Of a DNA stretch of 64,000 nucleotides, positions 10,681 to 39,670 are shown piece after piece. The notes beneath the pieces were generated by a model. The model ran no database searches. It was not told the DNA's origin and worked only from the letters and a program-made list of their open reading frames with translations. Numbering within the stretch: position 1 is the stretch's first letter; each line of letters starts with the position of its first letter. Source of the DNA: Setophaga petechia (lineage: Eukaryota; Chordata; Aves; Passeriformes; Parulidae); the NCBI GenBank assembly GCA_024362935.1, contig JANCRA010000060.1, positions 2,143,501 to 2,207,500 on the forward strand. Direction: 5' to 3'. Position numbers and translations under genes: made by a program.

Positions 10681-12095
10681 CAAACAGCATCTCCAATCCT
10701 GATTCTCAGTCCTCCAGGTGGGGATGGAGCTCTGCAGCCCAGGTATTGTGCCATGCCATTCCTAACTCAGAAATGCTGAGTTAAAAGTTTACCAGTGTGT
10801 TCTATGGCTGATGGGAGCAGTGTTGGTGGGAAATTCCTGTCTGACACCATAGAAGCCCCTGACAAGAGCTGGGAGAGCCCTGGGAGCTGCTGAGTTTCAG
10901 CTGTGGCAAGAGTGTGCTTACAAGTTCACACCAACAGTGTTCTTGCTGTTCATGTGTGGCCTTGGAACAGTTTTGGGCTTGGAATAGAATTTGTGCTCCA
11001 CGTGTGCTCAGAGGGCAGGAGCTGGGACAAGGAGTTGGGGAGAGGTTTCCAGCAGCAGCACAGAAGTTGCTCCAGCCAGGGGTGCTGGGGAAAGCACTCA
11101 CACTGCTTGGAACAGGTGAGGGGAGCAGGAGGCACAGTTTGTGGGAGAATGGTGGCATTGCTCAGGTTGTAGAGAACCTGTAAGATCTCTGAGCCCAACA
11201 GCAGGGCAGGGTTGTGGGCTGGATGGGCTCCTCTGACTCTTGGGGGCTCCCAGCCCTCTGAGCTGGGCTGCCCCTTGGCTGCAGTGAGGCCTTTCCCTGG
11301 AGGCTGCTGGAGGAGGGCTTGTCTGGAGGTTTAGGTCTAAATCTCAGTTGTTTAGCTTTTCCAGTTTAAAGAGCAGCACCACAATCTCTAATTCAAATTC
11401 ATTCTGTTCACCCTGAGCTCACAGTGTCCACAGCATCAGCCTAGTCCTGTAAGGATTTGAAGAGTGACCCACAACCACAGGATATCTCAAGCTGGAAGGG
11501 ACACCTAAGGACCATCAAGTCCAACTCTCTGCTCCTGGCACCCAAAATTAAACCATAATGTTGACTACTGCTTCACATTTCCTGTGCAAATAGTTGCTTT
11601 TGTATTCACATCAGAGACTGTGAGAAACTCAGGTGGAGCATCATGAAGCTGAGCACTGGATCTCGTTATTTCTCTTCCTTTCTAGGCATTTCCAGTCCCA
11701 AGTTCTGTTTGAATTTTAAAAAAGGCAAAAGTTCCCATAAAATGAAGAATTGCCCTTGAAATATTTGACCCAATGTTGAATCAAGGATTGACTGGATTTA
11801 AGTGCCAAAAAAAGCAGATAGATTCCTACTGGGTATTAGGAAGCACTGAAACCAGTTGGCTGCTAAATCCATTTTTGACTTTCACTTGGAGTCTGTTGTC
11901 CAGATTAGTTTTTCAGTTCTTTCAGCAGTTTTGACACTTTACACTTAGCACCTGGAGAGCCTGAAATGTCTGTTTGCCATTTGAGCATCAGGTGTTTCTG
12001 GTCACAAACCTGACAGAACTGGGAGAAGTAGATTCCCCCCTCAATGTGATCACACGTTCCCACTCTGTGCCCTCTGATTGTAACACTTTTATCTG

Positions 12096-12796
12096 TGTGC
12101 TGGTTTAGGGCAAATTTGGTAGAGAATTTCCAAAGGGGCCTCTCCAGAAAACAAACCCACACGATCCCTCCCCTCCAACCGGTTCGGGAAGAATTCTTCG
12201 GAGAGAAGTGGAAAGAACCTGTTTATTTGACAGGAACAGCACCCCCAGCACACAGAACCTGTTTATTTGACAGGCACAGCACCCCCAGCACACAGAACCT
12301 GTTTATTTGACAGGAACAGCACCCCCAGCACACAAAATGAACAATACTGGATGAAACCACTCTGACAAAGATGACAAATTCAGAAAGTCTCTTTCAGGGG
12401 TGGTCACTCTGTTCTCAGTCCCTCCGGCGCTGGGGCAGCTGCTGCAGCCACAAGGTGTGAACTCTGGGTGTTTCCAGGTCCCAGTCCGGAGTAGGTTCGG
12501 GATGGTTGAAAAAAAAGAGAGGAGAACCAGTCCAGGAAGGAATTTGGACTGTTTAGCTAAACTAGCTAGGAGCCAAAGCAAAGGCAAGCAAGAGCAAAGC
12601 AAGCAAAGGAGAGCAAAGCGAAAAGCAAAAGCAGCAAAAGCAAAATCCATAGTGTCTCTGTCCCAGCCAGGCTGATAAGAAAACCAAAACAAAACTTTCA
12701 CTCTTCAGAGCCAGTCTTAAAGGTACAGAACATAATATCCAACATTAACAGAACACATGAATGGGGATACAAGCATCATAACGTCACCCTAGGACA
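12096..12796 (-). mobile_element. Solo LTR, duplicate of the one at 934
   Basis: The duplication carried this element along. It has the same TG...CA ends and the same ATCTG flanks (12091-12095 and 12797-12801), so the retroviral insertion is older than the segmental duplication. Confidence 0.85.
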
Positions 12797-13127
12797 ATCT
12801 GAATGCCTCAAGTTTTAAAATTCCAGACTTGGTCCTTTGTAGCCCAATTCTTAGCTAACCCTGCTTCACTGAAATGAGTATCCTGTTTTCCACATGGATG
12901 TCTTTCCTTTCAAATTCAAATTGCATCATGAGGGGCCAGGACATGGCTGTGGTCCTCTCTGTGGCCTTGCCTCCATCCTGGCAGCAGAGAGGGTGCTGTG
13001 GAGAGGGTGCTGCTAACACGTGGAGCCCCTGGGCCCATGGCTGGGGGCTGCTCACAGCCAGCCAGGGCCAGTGGTGCCCTCGAGGCCCTGACACTTTGCC
13101 TACTCCTTGAGATTCATGGCTAGACAG

Positions 13128-13804
13128 TGTCTTGGTTTGGAAAGACAGGTGCCTGCTAAGGAAGGCAGGAGCCTCCCCCCCCCCCAAAATGGAGAATGTG
13201 AATCCCTCCCCTCCCCACCACCACCTCCGAATTGTTGTCATTTTTAAATTAAGGGGCTCTCAGGCAAAAAATATGGGAGCAGGAAATAACAGTTCTTTAA
13301 TAGGGAAGAAAATAAAAGGATAAAATAAACAATGCAGTAAACTAAAACAATACTGACAAAGTCAGAACACCCTGTGGGTCAGGGTGTTGGTAACAGTCCA
13401 GTTTGAAATGTGGCTCAGCTCTCCTGCAGTGTCAGGTGTGGTTCTGTTGGAGCAGGGATCCTGTAAAAAGGTGCATCTTCCTCTGATGATCCAGTGGAAG
13501 GAGAGGCAGCTGCTGCTCCTCTGGGCAATCCAGTGCAGAAGCTGTGCTGGTGCTCCAGAATCTCCAGATTCTATCCATGTAGGAATGCTTGGCTCCTCCC
13601 TCTGGGCTCACATCTCCCAGTGGGATGCTGTAGTTCTTATCAGCCATGCAGGGACATTCAATAGCTGTTATCAGCAGGTGTTCCCCCTCCCCCCCAGAGG
13701 AAGGAGTGGGTGTGGAAGACATAAGGAAAACTAAAACTGCCCAGTTAATAGAAGACAACTGCCAGATGGCAAATAAAATACGTCTTGCCTTGCAGTCTGG
13801 AACA
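13128..13804. mobile_element. Solo LTR, duplicate of the one at 1966
   Basis: It is identical to 1966-2642, with the same GACAG flanks at 13123-13127 and 13805-13809. Confidence 0.8.
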
Positions 13805-14344
13805 GACAGGTTGAGCATCACCAGTCCTGTGAGGAACTCAGGTGGGGTACAGGGACATCAAGTTCCCCCCAGTAACTCACACCCCCAGTAACTGCTGTCA
13901 CTTGTGAAATTCTCTTTCAGCCAGTTGGAAGATCAAGGGTGACACTCGGACAGGAGAAGGGGAAGGGGACCTGCAGGGAGCTCTGCCTGCTCCAGGGTGG
14001 GATTTGGCAGCCCTCAGTCACAGTCTGTCATTGTGGGCCCCCGTGGGAGCCAGGAGCAGCTTGTGGTGGACCTGTGCTCGTGCCATCTTATGGTGGTGCC
14101 AGGTGAGAAAAAACCCTCAGCATTTGCAGGCTCTGAGCTGGCACCTCACAACAGGGGCTTGCATGGGGCATGCTGTGACCTTCATGTGGGTTCAGTGGAC
14201 CTTGAATGCATCTTCCAGGGGTTTCTGCTGGGAGACACCATCCTGTGCAGTCACTTTCTCTCTCCTTTGTTGTGTTTTTACTGGTACCCAACTTGATTTC
14301 TTCCCTGTGCCCTGCAGGGCCTCGCTGTGTGCCCAGGCAAGGTG

Positions 14345-31501
<17,157 letters not shown>

Positions 31502-34500
31502 CTTCTCTTGGCCCAGCCGGGACGCTCCCTCATCACTGGTGCTGCCAAACTGTCCGGTCAGGACAGAGATCCCCCGGCCGACCGCAGCTTGTCCCGTCCT
31601 GCTCGTGTCCTCCCGGTGCCACACGTCCCCTCCCCAGCCTCCCTGTCCCATCCTGTTCCCTGCCCGCTGCCCTTCTGCAGGCTGGGCCCAGCCTCGGGGA
31701 CGGTGGCAGGGAAGGAGGGTGGAGGTGGCACCGGCCCAGCTTGGTGCCACAGCTGCCCCACTGTGTCCTGCTGTGCCTGTGCCCCTGTGCCCGGGTCAGG
31801 GGTGCTGAGGGCCGGGGGGGCCCTGTGGAGGTGTCACAGCAGGGGCTGGCACCCACTGGAGTCACCCAGGCAGGGGAAGGGACTGCCTGCCTGCAGCCGT
31901 GCTCACACCCACTCCAAGGCTGCTCTCACCTTTGCTCAGCAGCTGAGAGAGATTTGGGGTTTTTCCCTCTGTGTGATCCTCTGGGGCTACTTGTGCTAAC
32001 ACCGTTTCCAAGGAACATTCTTGAAGAGCTTCTGCTCATTTTGCCTTTTTCTCTGAATTCTTTTGACTTCCCCTTTTTGAGGCCAGTTGATGACTGCTTT
32101 GCCCCTACACTGCACTGCAAACCAGTGGCCACCTCTTGCCCCTTCAGGGAGCAGCTGTCCTGGCAGCTGCTCTGCCCATGACCAGCACCTGTGCTTTCTT
32201 CCTCTTTCCTGGAATTCAGCAGCCTCAGGGCCCTGCCAGGCCAGGGCTGGCTGGGTGCAGAAAAGGCTCCATTTCTTCTTGCACTTCAGACTGTTTTGTC
32301 CAGCTCTTCTCTGGGAGAAAGGGTGCTTGGATAACTTGTTCCCCCTGCACCTATTAAAGAGTCCTCTACAAAGGAAGTTGGGCCCTCTTTGGTCCTTGTA
32401 TTAGCAGCAAGGCCCTCTCTAGGGTGGGGACAGCTGCCAAGGACAAAAAGCATCCATTGCTCCAATAGGCAGATCCACAGTTACTTCTGAAGGCATTCCT
32501 GAGTTGGCTGAGTCAATTCTGCCAAGCTGCCTTCTCCCCACTCTTCACCCTCACAAGGCACCCAGGTTTTGCTGCCTGAAGAGCAAAATCTTCTTCTGTC
32601 CCTGGATCCCTTACCTGCAGAGCTGAAAGAAATCCAGCACTTAGCTGATTTGTTTCTGTCCTTTTCAGAACACAGCACCTTTCCAACAAGGCCACAGGCA
32701 GTTTGGGCATGCTCATGTAACACCTTCCCTTGTGATGGAGGAGGGACCAAAGGGCTGCAGAGCCAGAAAAGCCAACATTCCTGGGGGTCCTGGCAGAGTC
32801 CCAGCAGCTTCTGAGAAGCCCCTGTGCCTCCTGGCAGTCCCCACACTGCTCTCCATGGTCCATCACCCTGGCACACCTGTGAGAGCTGTTGGAGCAGGGG
32901 CTGGCCAAGCAGTGCTGGAGGGTGGCCCAGGTGGCCACATGCCCAGGGCCCAGCCCAGGTCCACTTCATTTTCCTTTCCCAACAATGACATTCCAGTAAT
33001 AAAACAACTTCCCCCCTTTCCCTCTGCCCAAAGACAGGGATGCAGAGGTGTGAGCAAGTGCACCAGCAATGTGTCCTGGAGCTGTGCTGCCTTGGAGCTG
33101 CTGTCACATCTGGCTCAACCTGTTTGAGGCTTCCCATGGAAATGTAGCATTTTGTCTCTGTTATTGAATATTTGGGGTCGTGTTTGACCTGCTCTTGAAA
33201 GTCCTGCAGGACTTACAACTTGTCCATGCCTTTGTTTTGTCATTGCTTGGGTTTGATTTAGGCAGCTTTCCTTCTCCTTTCCTTTTTTATGTCCTTGCAT
33301 CTTTTCAAGCACTGCAGTGTGGCCAGCTGTGGAGAGAGGGAGTGGGAAGGAACAGCTGTGTCCCTGGGTCCCAGAGTCACTCCCCCAGCCACCCTTCCCC
33401 TGCAGGAAGGGTGTGGAGGTTGGTCTCTTCAGCTGATGGAGAGTCTTTCTGGGCAACTGTGTGCTGGGGCAGAAGAGGCTGTGAATGCTGCCCAGGCTGT
33501 GAATGGTGCTGAGACTTTTCCAGGTGGGATCTGGAATGAAAAATCTTCCTCACACTGGACACAGCCCTTGAGCTTGCAAGGACCCATCTTAGGAAAGCAT
33601 CCTGTTCTCATCTGCTGTATTCCCATGTGTGAAGTCATTCCTCCTGCTGGGGAAGGGACTGAGCACCATCCCAGGGTGCTGGGAGAGGAGCTGCTACCCA
33701 GGCATCAGATCTGAAACTGCTGTCAAGGAGGGAGAGCCCTGTGTCTCACAGGGCTGCCTGGGAGAGCAGAGGTGGTGAGGAGCTCAGAAGATACTCTGAA
33801 GGGAAGAGGAGCCATGAGCCGAGCCCTGGCTGCCCTCCAGGGCTGGCTACAACCAGCCCCACTGGCTCTCGCTCTGCTGCTGGGTGCAGCCAAGCCCTGC
33901 TCTGCCTGGGCACCAGCCACGCTGGCAGAGGTGCAGCCCCACGCTGTGCCAGCACAGTACTGCCTGCCCTGGGCTCTCCTCACCTCCCTCTTTAAAACAG
34001 ACATGACCTGGACCAGACTGCCAGGGTGCTGCCCCTCCTCTGGGAGGTCTGGCTGCAGAGGGAGCCCAGGTGTGAGCTCTGTGCTGGGAGCAGCTGTCAG
34101 GAGCACCAGTCCCACTGGAAGGGTGGGGGAGCTGTGTCACACTCCTGCTGCATTGAGCATCCTCAGCCTCTCAGCTGATGTACCTGTTGGGGCACAGAGC
34201 TGCTGGATTGGTCTGGGTGAGGGAGTTACAGGGTTTGTAGGTGGTCAAGGGCTATTTACTGTTAAAACTTATAACCTTCTGTGTCCTTTGAAACCAAACC
34301 CAAAGCATTGTGTACATGTGGATGGGTGATTGTGGGAGTACCATGACGCCATTTCCCTGCTGTTGGTGTGTTTCTGTTTTAGAGTGGGGGTCTCTGGGGC
34401 TGTGGAGGCAGCAGACACCCATCCCAGGGTCTCATGTGATGTGTCCTCTGTGAGCAGTTGTCCCTGGTCCCAGCAGGAAGGAAGGTTTGCTGCAACCCTG

Positions 34501-35710
34501 GCCTTGGTAGGTCCTCCAACCCCACAGAGCATTGTGTGGGAGTCCCCCCTCAGGGACTGTTTAGGACAGCTGTGACCAAGGCAGAAGCACCAAAGTTTTC
34601 TGTCCTTCCCCTGCTGCCTGACCAAATTCCTCACAGGGACATTTACTGCCGTGTCACTAAGAAACCAGGGAGGACAGTGGGCTGTCCCGACCCACAGATT
34701 CTCCTCTGGGGCCTTTCTGAGAGTTGTGACTGCAGCCAGCATTTCTAAGTCAATGAAGAATTCTTCAAGTCGAATGTTTTTCTGAGTGGAGGTCCCCAAG
34801 TCTCTGTTTCTGCCATTCCTGCCCCTGCAGCTGGTGTTGGCAGGGCTCAGCTGGAGCCATGGGAGAGGGTCCCACAGCTGTGGGTGTCTCCTGGGAGCTG
34901 GTCTGTGGCTGACTCTGGGTGCATGGGAGCAGTTGGAGCCTCTTGGGAAACTTTTCCCAGTGGAAATGGGCAGCGCTGGGAGCCAAGCGAGCCAAGGTCT
35001 CCATTTCTATGAGAGCAGCCAGCCTGGAGCTCAGCAGGCAGGCCGTGCCTGCCCCACCAGAGCACAGCTGCCTGCCCTCACCTTCCTCTGCTGCTCTCCA
35101 TGGCCATCACAAGCACTTTCAGAAGAGAAAAGCAGCCTGCAATGGTCTGGGAGGGCTGGGGGCTTGGGGCAGCTGCTGCCTGCAGGGGCACATCTGGGCC
35201 CGTGGGTGTGATGAGGTTGTTGGAAGAGGGAGCAGGAGAGGGGTGTGACTTTGCCACTCGGGTTCCTCCCTCCTCAACCTCCAGGAGAGCTCCTCGATGC
35301 AGAGAGGGAAGGACAGGAGGGATGCAGCCTGGCTCCCTTCTGCCAGCCTAGCCCTTCCCTCTGGGGCCTGAGGCTCGCTTGTACTTGGAGGGGGGAATGG
35401 GGACCATATTGTGGAGGGAGTGTGATTATGATAACAAAAGCTTTTTTGCACTTTCATTCATTTTGCACTCTTTCTTAATTTCTTTTTTTCTGTGTTTTTG
35501 ATATTGGCGCCTCCTCTCTGTGTTTTCATAATGAAAATCCTTCTGTTGTAGCCAGTGCAGCTATTCTGGAACTGTGTGTCCTGAATGTACAGAGATTTAA
35601 AGGCTCTATATATATAAATTTATAGTGGTACAAAGGTAAATTTATATATATAGATGATGGTGTGATGTGTTTTGTCAGTGTTTTAAAATAATAAACGAAT
35701 GTGAGCAACA
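31502..35710 (+). other. Possible long 3'UTR of L3MBTL1
   Basis: These 4.2 kb follow the TGA at 31499-31501 and contain no supported exon and no repeat that I recognise. A candidate early poly(A) word, ATTAAA, lies at about 32352. A stronger end is at 35590-35700, an AT-rich stretch with AATAAA at 35690. The transcript could end at either; the sequence alone does not decide. Confidence 0.45.
35690..35695 (+). terminator. Candidate polyadenylation signal AATAAA
   Basis: AATAAA at the end of an AT-rich stretch, just before the minisatellites. It is the best distal end for the plus-strand L3MBTL1 transcript. Confidence 0.4.
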
Positions 35711-35774
35711 GAGGCCTGTGAAGCAGGAGTGGTCACTGCGCTGCGGGAGCGGTCACTGCAGGGATGGAGCAGCC

Positions 35775-36012
35775 TCTGTGCTGCAGGGCAGTGGGGCAGC
35801 AGAGCAGTCACTGTGCAGTGGGGCAGCAGAAGCAGTCACTGTGCAGTGGGGCAGCAGGAGCAGTCACTGTGCAGTGGGGCAGCAGAAGCAGTCACTGTGC
35901 AGTGGGGCAGCAGAGCAGTCACTGTGCAGTGGGGCAGCAGAAGCAGTCACTGTGCAGTGGGGCAGCTGAGCAGTCACTGTGCAGTGGGGCAGCAGGAGCA
36001 GTCACTGCGTGG
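35775..36012. repeat. Minisatellite, about 28-bp unit
   Basis: Unit GTCACTGTGCAGTGGGGCAG plus a short variable end (CAGAAGCA, CAGGAGCA or CAGAGCA) is repeated about eight or nine times with single-base and 2-base length changes. Open frames through it arise because the unit lacks stops. Confidence 0.9.
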
Positions 36013-36119
36013 TGGGAGAGGTCAGGGCGCTGGTCACTGCGTGGGTGCCACTCTGCATGGCCAGCGGGGTCACTGTGCAGCACGGGAGGTCAGTGCAGCA
36101 GTCACTGTGTGCCCGGGGG

Positions 36120-36628
36120 ATCAGAGCAGTGGTCAGTGCAGGGGTCAGTGCAAGGGTCAACGCAGGGGTCGGTGCAGGGGTCAATGCAGTGGTCAGTGCA
36201 AGGGTCAATGCAGGGGTCAATGCAAGGGTCGGTGCAGGGCTCACTGCAGGGGTCAATGCAGTGGTCAGTGCAAGGGTCAATGCAGGGGTCAGTGCAGGGG
36301 TCAATGCAGGGGTCAGTGCAGGAGTCCGTGCAAGGGTCAATGCAGGGGTCAGTGCAGAGATCAGTGCAGGGGTCAGTGTTGCAGTCAATGCAGGAGTCAG
36401 TGCAGTGGTCGGTGCAGGGGTCGGTGCAGGGGTCAGTGCAGGGGTCAGTGCAGGGGTCAGTGTTGCGGTCAGTGCAAGGGTCACTGCAGGGGTCGGTGCA
36501 GGGGTCAGTGCAGGGGTCAGTGTTGTGGTCAGTGCAGGGGTCGGTGCAGGGGTCAGTGCAGGTGCCGGCGCAGGGGTCATTGTTGTGGTCAGTGCAGGGG
36601 TCGGTGCAGGGGTCAGTGCAGCGGTCCC
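36120..36628. repeat. Minisatellite, 12-bp unit
   Basis: Unit GGTCAGTGCAGG and variants (GGTCAATGCAGG, GGTCGGTGCAGG, AGTCAGTGTTGC) is repeated about 40 times. Since 12 is a multiple of three and the unit lacks stops, several frames stay open on both strands. They give low-complexity repeats such as GSVQ on the plus strand and ALTP on the minus strand. The core GTCA(C/G)TG(T)GCAG is shared with the neighbouring 28-bp array, so the two are probably related. Confidence 0.9.
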
Positions 36629-36788
36629 CGCTCCGCCCGGGGGCGAATCCCCCGCCTCCCTCCGTGTTCCTGCGTGTTCCAGCGCCCGCCCGCCCCGCGG
36701 GACCCCCGAGGCAGCCGGGACAGGGACCGGGACAGGGACCGCGAGTGGGACGGGAAGCAGGGCGGGGATGGCGGCAGGGACGGGCCGG

Positions 36789-36794
36789 TTTATT
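36789..36794 (-). terminator. AATAAA overlapping the stop codon of the Ig receptor gene
   Basis: On the minus strand the end reads GATCAATAAACCGG. The TAA stop is inside the polyadenylation hexamer, so the 3'UTR would be only about 10-30 bases unless another site further along is used. Confidence 0.55.
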
Positions 36795-38733
36795 GATCCC
36801 AGCGCGCGTTCTGCAGGGCAATGAGCGCGGCGGGGCCCGGCGGGGGCGGGCGGCTCCCCCAGCCCCGGCGGCAGCAGCCGCTCCGCGCCGCCTCGGCCGC
36901 GATCAGCCCCAGCAGCAGCAGCAGCCCGGCCCCCAGCGCCAGGCGCACGGCGTTGCACAGCGTGTAATCTGCAGGGACAGAAGGGACCGTCACTGCGGAG
37001 GAACACACTGGGACATCCCAGTCCTCCTACGGGGGCAGCAGGGGATCCGAGGGGACGCACAGGGCAAGACGACACCCCGGGGAGGTCCTCGGCTAAAGAG
37101 ACACAAAGGGAAGTTCCTAAGGAGCAAAGAGAGCCCCGAGGGGGTCCCCTATGCACCTCCCACATCCCTGTCCTCTGGGACACCCTCTACTCACAGCCTC
37201 TCACCTGTGACCCCACCAAGTGGCACCAAAGATGGAAAGGAGGGAAGAAACATGGAGCTGGCCCTCAGATGCCACTGCCAGCGAGATGGTGACACTGAGC
37301 TGTGACAAGAGGTATGACTGTTCCTGGGGCTGGGAGGTGCAGGGAGAAGTGTCCTTTGACTCTTATCCCCACCTATCATCCCAGCAACCCTGTATCTACA
37401 GGGTCTCTAGATCATCTATAGGGTCTCTGAGGAGCTGGCCAGGCTCAAACACAGGTGAAGGAAGCTGCAACCCCCTGCTTGGTGCCCTCATACAGCTGCT
37501 TTCCTGCCCTAAATCCTCTTTTCTAGTTCCCCCAGGATGTGAGAGATTGCAGGGAGGAAGAGTGGAGCAGGATGTGGCTGGGGCGCTGTCTCACCTCTCA
37601 CCACCAGGTCCAGGGTGTTGCTGGCAGCAGACCATTCTCTCGAAGCATTCATGGTGAAGCACTGGCAGCTGTAGCGGCCACTGTCACCTTTCTGCACGAG
37701 GGAGAAGTTGTGGTCCCCTTGTGTCTTGAGGAACAGCTCAGCTTGGATCTGGCCCTCCAGGTACAGGAAACAGCCCGTGCTGGGCTGTGTGCTGGTGCAG
37801 TGGAACATCACCTCAGCTCCCACAGCCACCTCGTGCCCAGGCAGGACAGAGAGGTCAGGCTGGGGCAGACGGAGCTCTGGGGGGACAGGAGAGGGAATGA
37901 GAAGGTGCAGAGGGCTTTGACATGGTGCCAGGAGCACCAGGATCTCTGTGAAGCCACCAGCTGGCTCAGGCAGTGGTGAAGATGGTCCCCACCTCTCCAA
38001 GCCAGGGAAGAGGAGAAAAACCTTGTCCATCATGGAAATGGCCACAGGCATCCTGGTGTGCCCTGGGGTATGTGACCCCACAAGAAGGGAAACAGCACAT
38101 CCCTCACCTTCCACAAAGACTTCCAGTTCAGTGCTTCGAGCCAGCACAGTGTCTCCCTCCAGGTAATGGCAGATGTAGCTACCTCTGTCCTTGTAGGTGG
38201 CATTAGAGATGGAGAACTCGGCCCTGCCACCACTCTGCTCCAGGGTGGGGAGCCGGTGGCTGCCCTTGTACATCATAAACTTCCCATTGCTGCACTGGCA
38301 AATGCAGCAGATGGTGGTGGAGCCTCCAGGTGGGATCACCCCCGGTGGCTTCTGGAAGATGGAAATTGTGGGGGCACCTGCACAGGGAGAGAGATGCTGC
38401 CAGCCAGACAGGGAAGCCCCAAGCAGCTGCCCTGCTGTGAGCCCGGGGCTGCCACCAGGCCCCATCTCCACACAAGGGTGAGTTTTGTTCCAGGGGACTA
38501 TGGAAGAGCCCTGGGAGATGGGTAGGCCCAGAAATGTGTCCAAACTGCCCATCTACCTCCTCAAGATACTCACTCGGGGTAGCCTTGCCCTGTGACACCA
38601 GCCAAGCCCCTGCAAGAGAAGCAGCCGTGTAACACCTCCATGGAGCGTCTGGGCAACACCTCCTGCCGCCCTCTGGGAATCCCCACAGCCCCTGACACTC
38701 ACCCAAGGCCAGCACACGGGTCACAGGCAGCAT
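36790..38733 (-). CDS. Two-Ig-domain activating leukocyte receptor (OSCAR/GPVI/CHIR-like), 265 aa
   Basis: Minus-strand exons: 38733-38703 (31 nt), 38609-38574 (36 nt), 38377-38108 (270 nt, Ig1), 37876-37595 (282 nt, Ig2), 36968-36790 (membrane segment and tail). All junctions are GT-AG and phase 1, giving 265 aa. The two short signal-peptide exons, the second of 36 bp, and one exon per Ig domain are the leukocyte-receptor-complex gene plan. Ig1 is about residues 24-113 (C46 or C47 with C92; glycosylation site N81); Ig2 about 113-206 (C139 with C183). The juxtamembrane DYT..NAVRL and membrane segment 213-231 with R215 match OSCAR, GPVI, FCAR and activating CHIR, which pair with the FcR gamma chain. 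The tail of about 33 residues has no tyrosine, so no ITIM, but has CC and proline-rich stretches. Ligand and exact orthologue are unknown. The stop codon overlaps AATAAA. Confidence 0.85.
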
Positions 38734-39670
38734 CACGTCCCTCTTGGCTCCTCAGTATTCAGCTCGAGCAGGGCTTCTTCAGAGGAAAGCGTTGCCCAGA
38801 GGCACCGAGCAGCTGCGAGGCTCCTTGTGGCTCCTGACACAAGCTCGTTGTCACAAGCCACCTTCTGTCCCACGGCTTGGCTTTCTGCAGCACGACTGCG
38901 GGGCTGGGGTGCTTGAACTGGAACCACAATGTCCAGTCACATGCCCAGGGCTGGGCCCCTGTGACAACTTAGGACCTGGCAGACCTTGGGGGAAAGGCTA
39001 TCGGGACTTTTTGTTTCTCTTTCTTAGATCCGGTCACTTGATGGTGAAATGGCTTCTTCCCTGCCTTATGAAATAGGGGGGTTGTTTTGCAATCACAAAC
39101 CCACAAGTTTGGTGGCTCAGCAGATTGAAATAGGAGGGAAGGAACTTGACTTCCTTTTTGGTCCTTTCCTGGGCTATACAGGGTCCATCTTTGCAGGAGG
39201 GACAGCAACACCTCCTACCCGTAGGCCTGGGTGCATCCCACAGCACTGGTCCCACTCCTCATCCATCCAAACCCTCTCAGTCCCACACTAGAGCAACCCC
39301 TGGCCCTTACTGCAGACAGCTGCTCCTTTCCACCCACACCTGGAGCCAGGAACACCTCAGCTGCATCTTCTCTGGGTTGCCAGTGATGTAGACAGAGCTC
39401 CCTTTGACAATAATGAAGGGCTAATGAAACAAGGACAGTCACTTGCACCCCTGGACGTGGGAGAAGGGAACGGATGAGTTCTGGCACTGGGGCTGTGTGG
39501 CACACGTGCAGCTTGGCCGGGAGTCCTGCTCTGAAGGTGTTTGGAGCTCCCTGCCCTCCTGTGAGCTGCAGGCAGCACATCCTGTCCCCTCTGCATCTGC
39601 AGCCTCTGCCACAACCACCCCTGCAGGAAAAACAGGGAAGGCTCAGGGCTGGGTGGGTGGGGGTTATATG
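38734..39670. other. Upstream flank of the Ig receptor gene; nothing recognised
   Basis: This should contain the promoter of the minus-strand Ig gene, but I see no clear TATA box or known factor site. No exon or repeat is supported. Confidence 0.45.

Noticed and set aside
35775..36628. CRISPR-like look of evenly spaced repeats
   Set aside because: The units are contiguous with no unique spacers, and the window is vertebrate DNA. It is a minisatellite.
35729..37305. Open frames of 281-513 codons with GSVQ, RGQC, ALTP or TDPC repeats
   Set aside because: These are translations of 28-bp and 12-bp minisatellites. Several frames on both strands are open at once, which is a property of the repeat unit and not of a gene.
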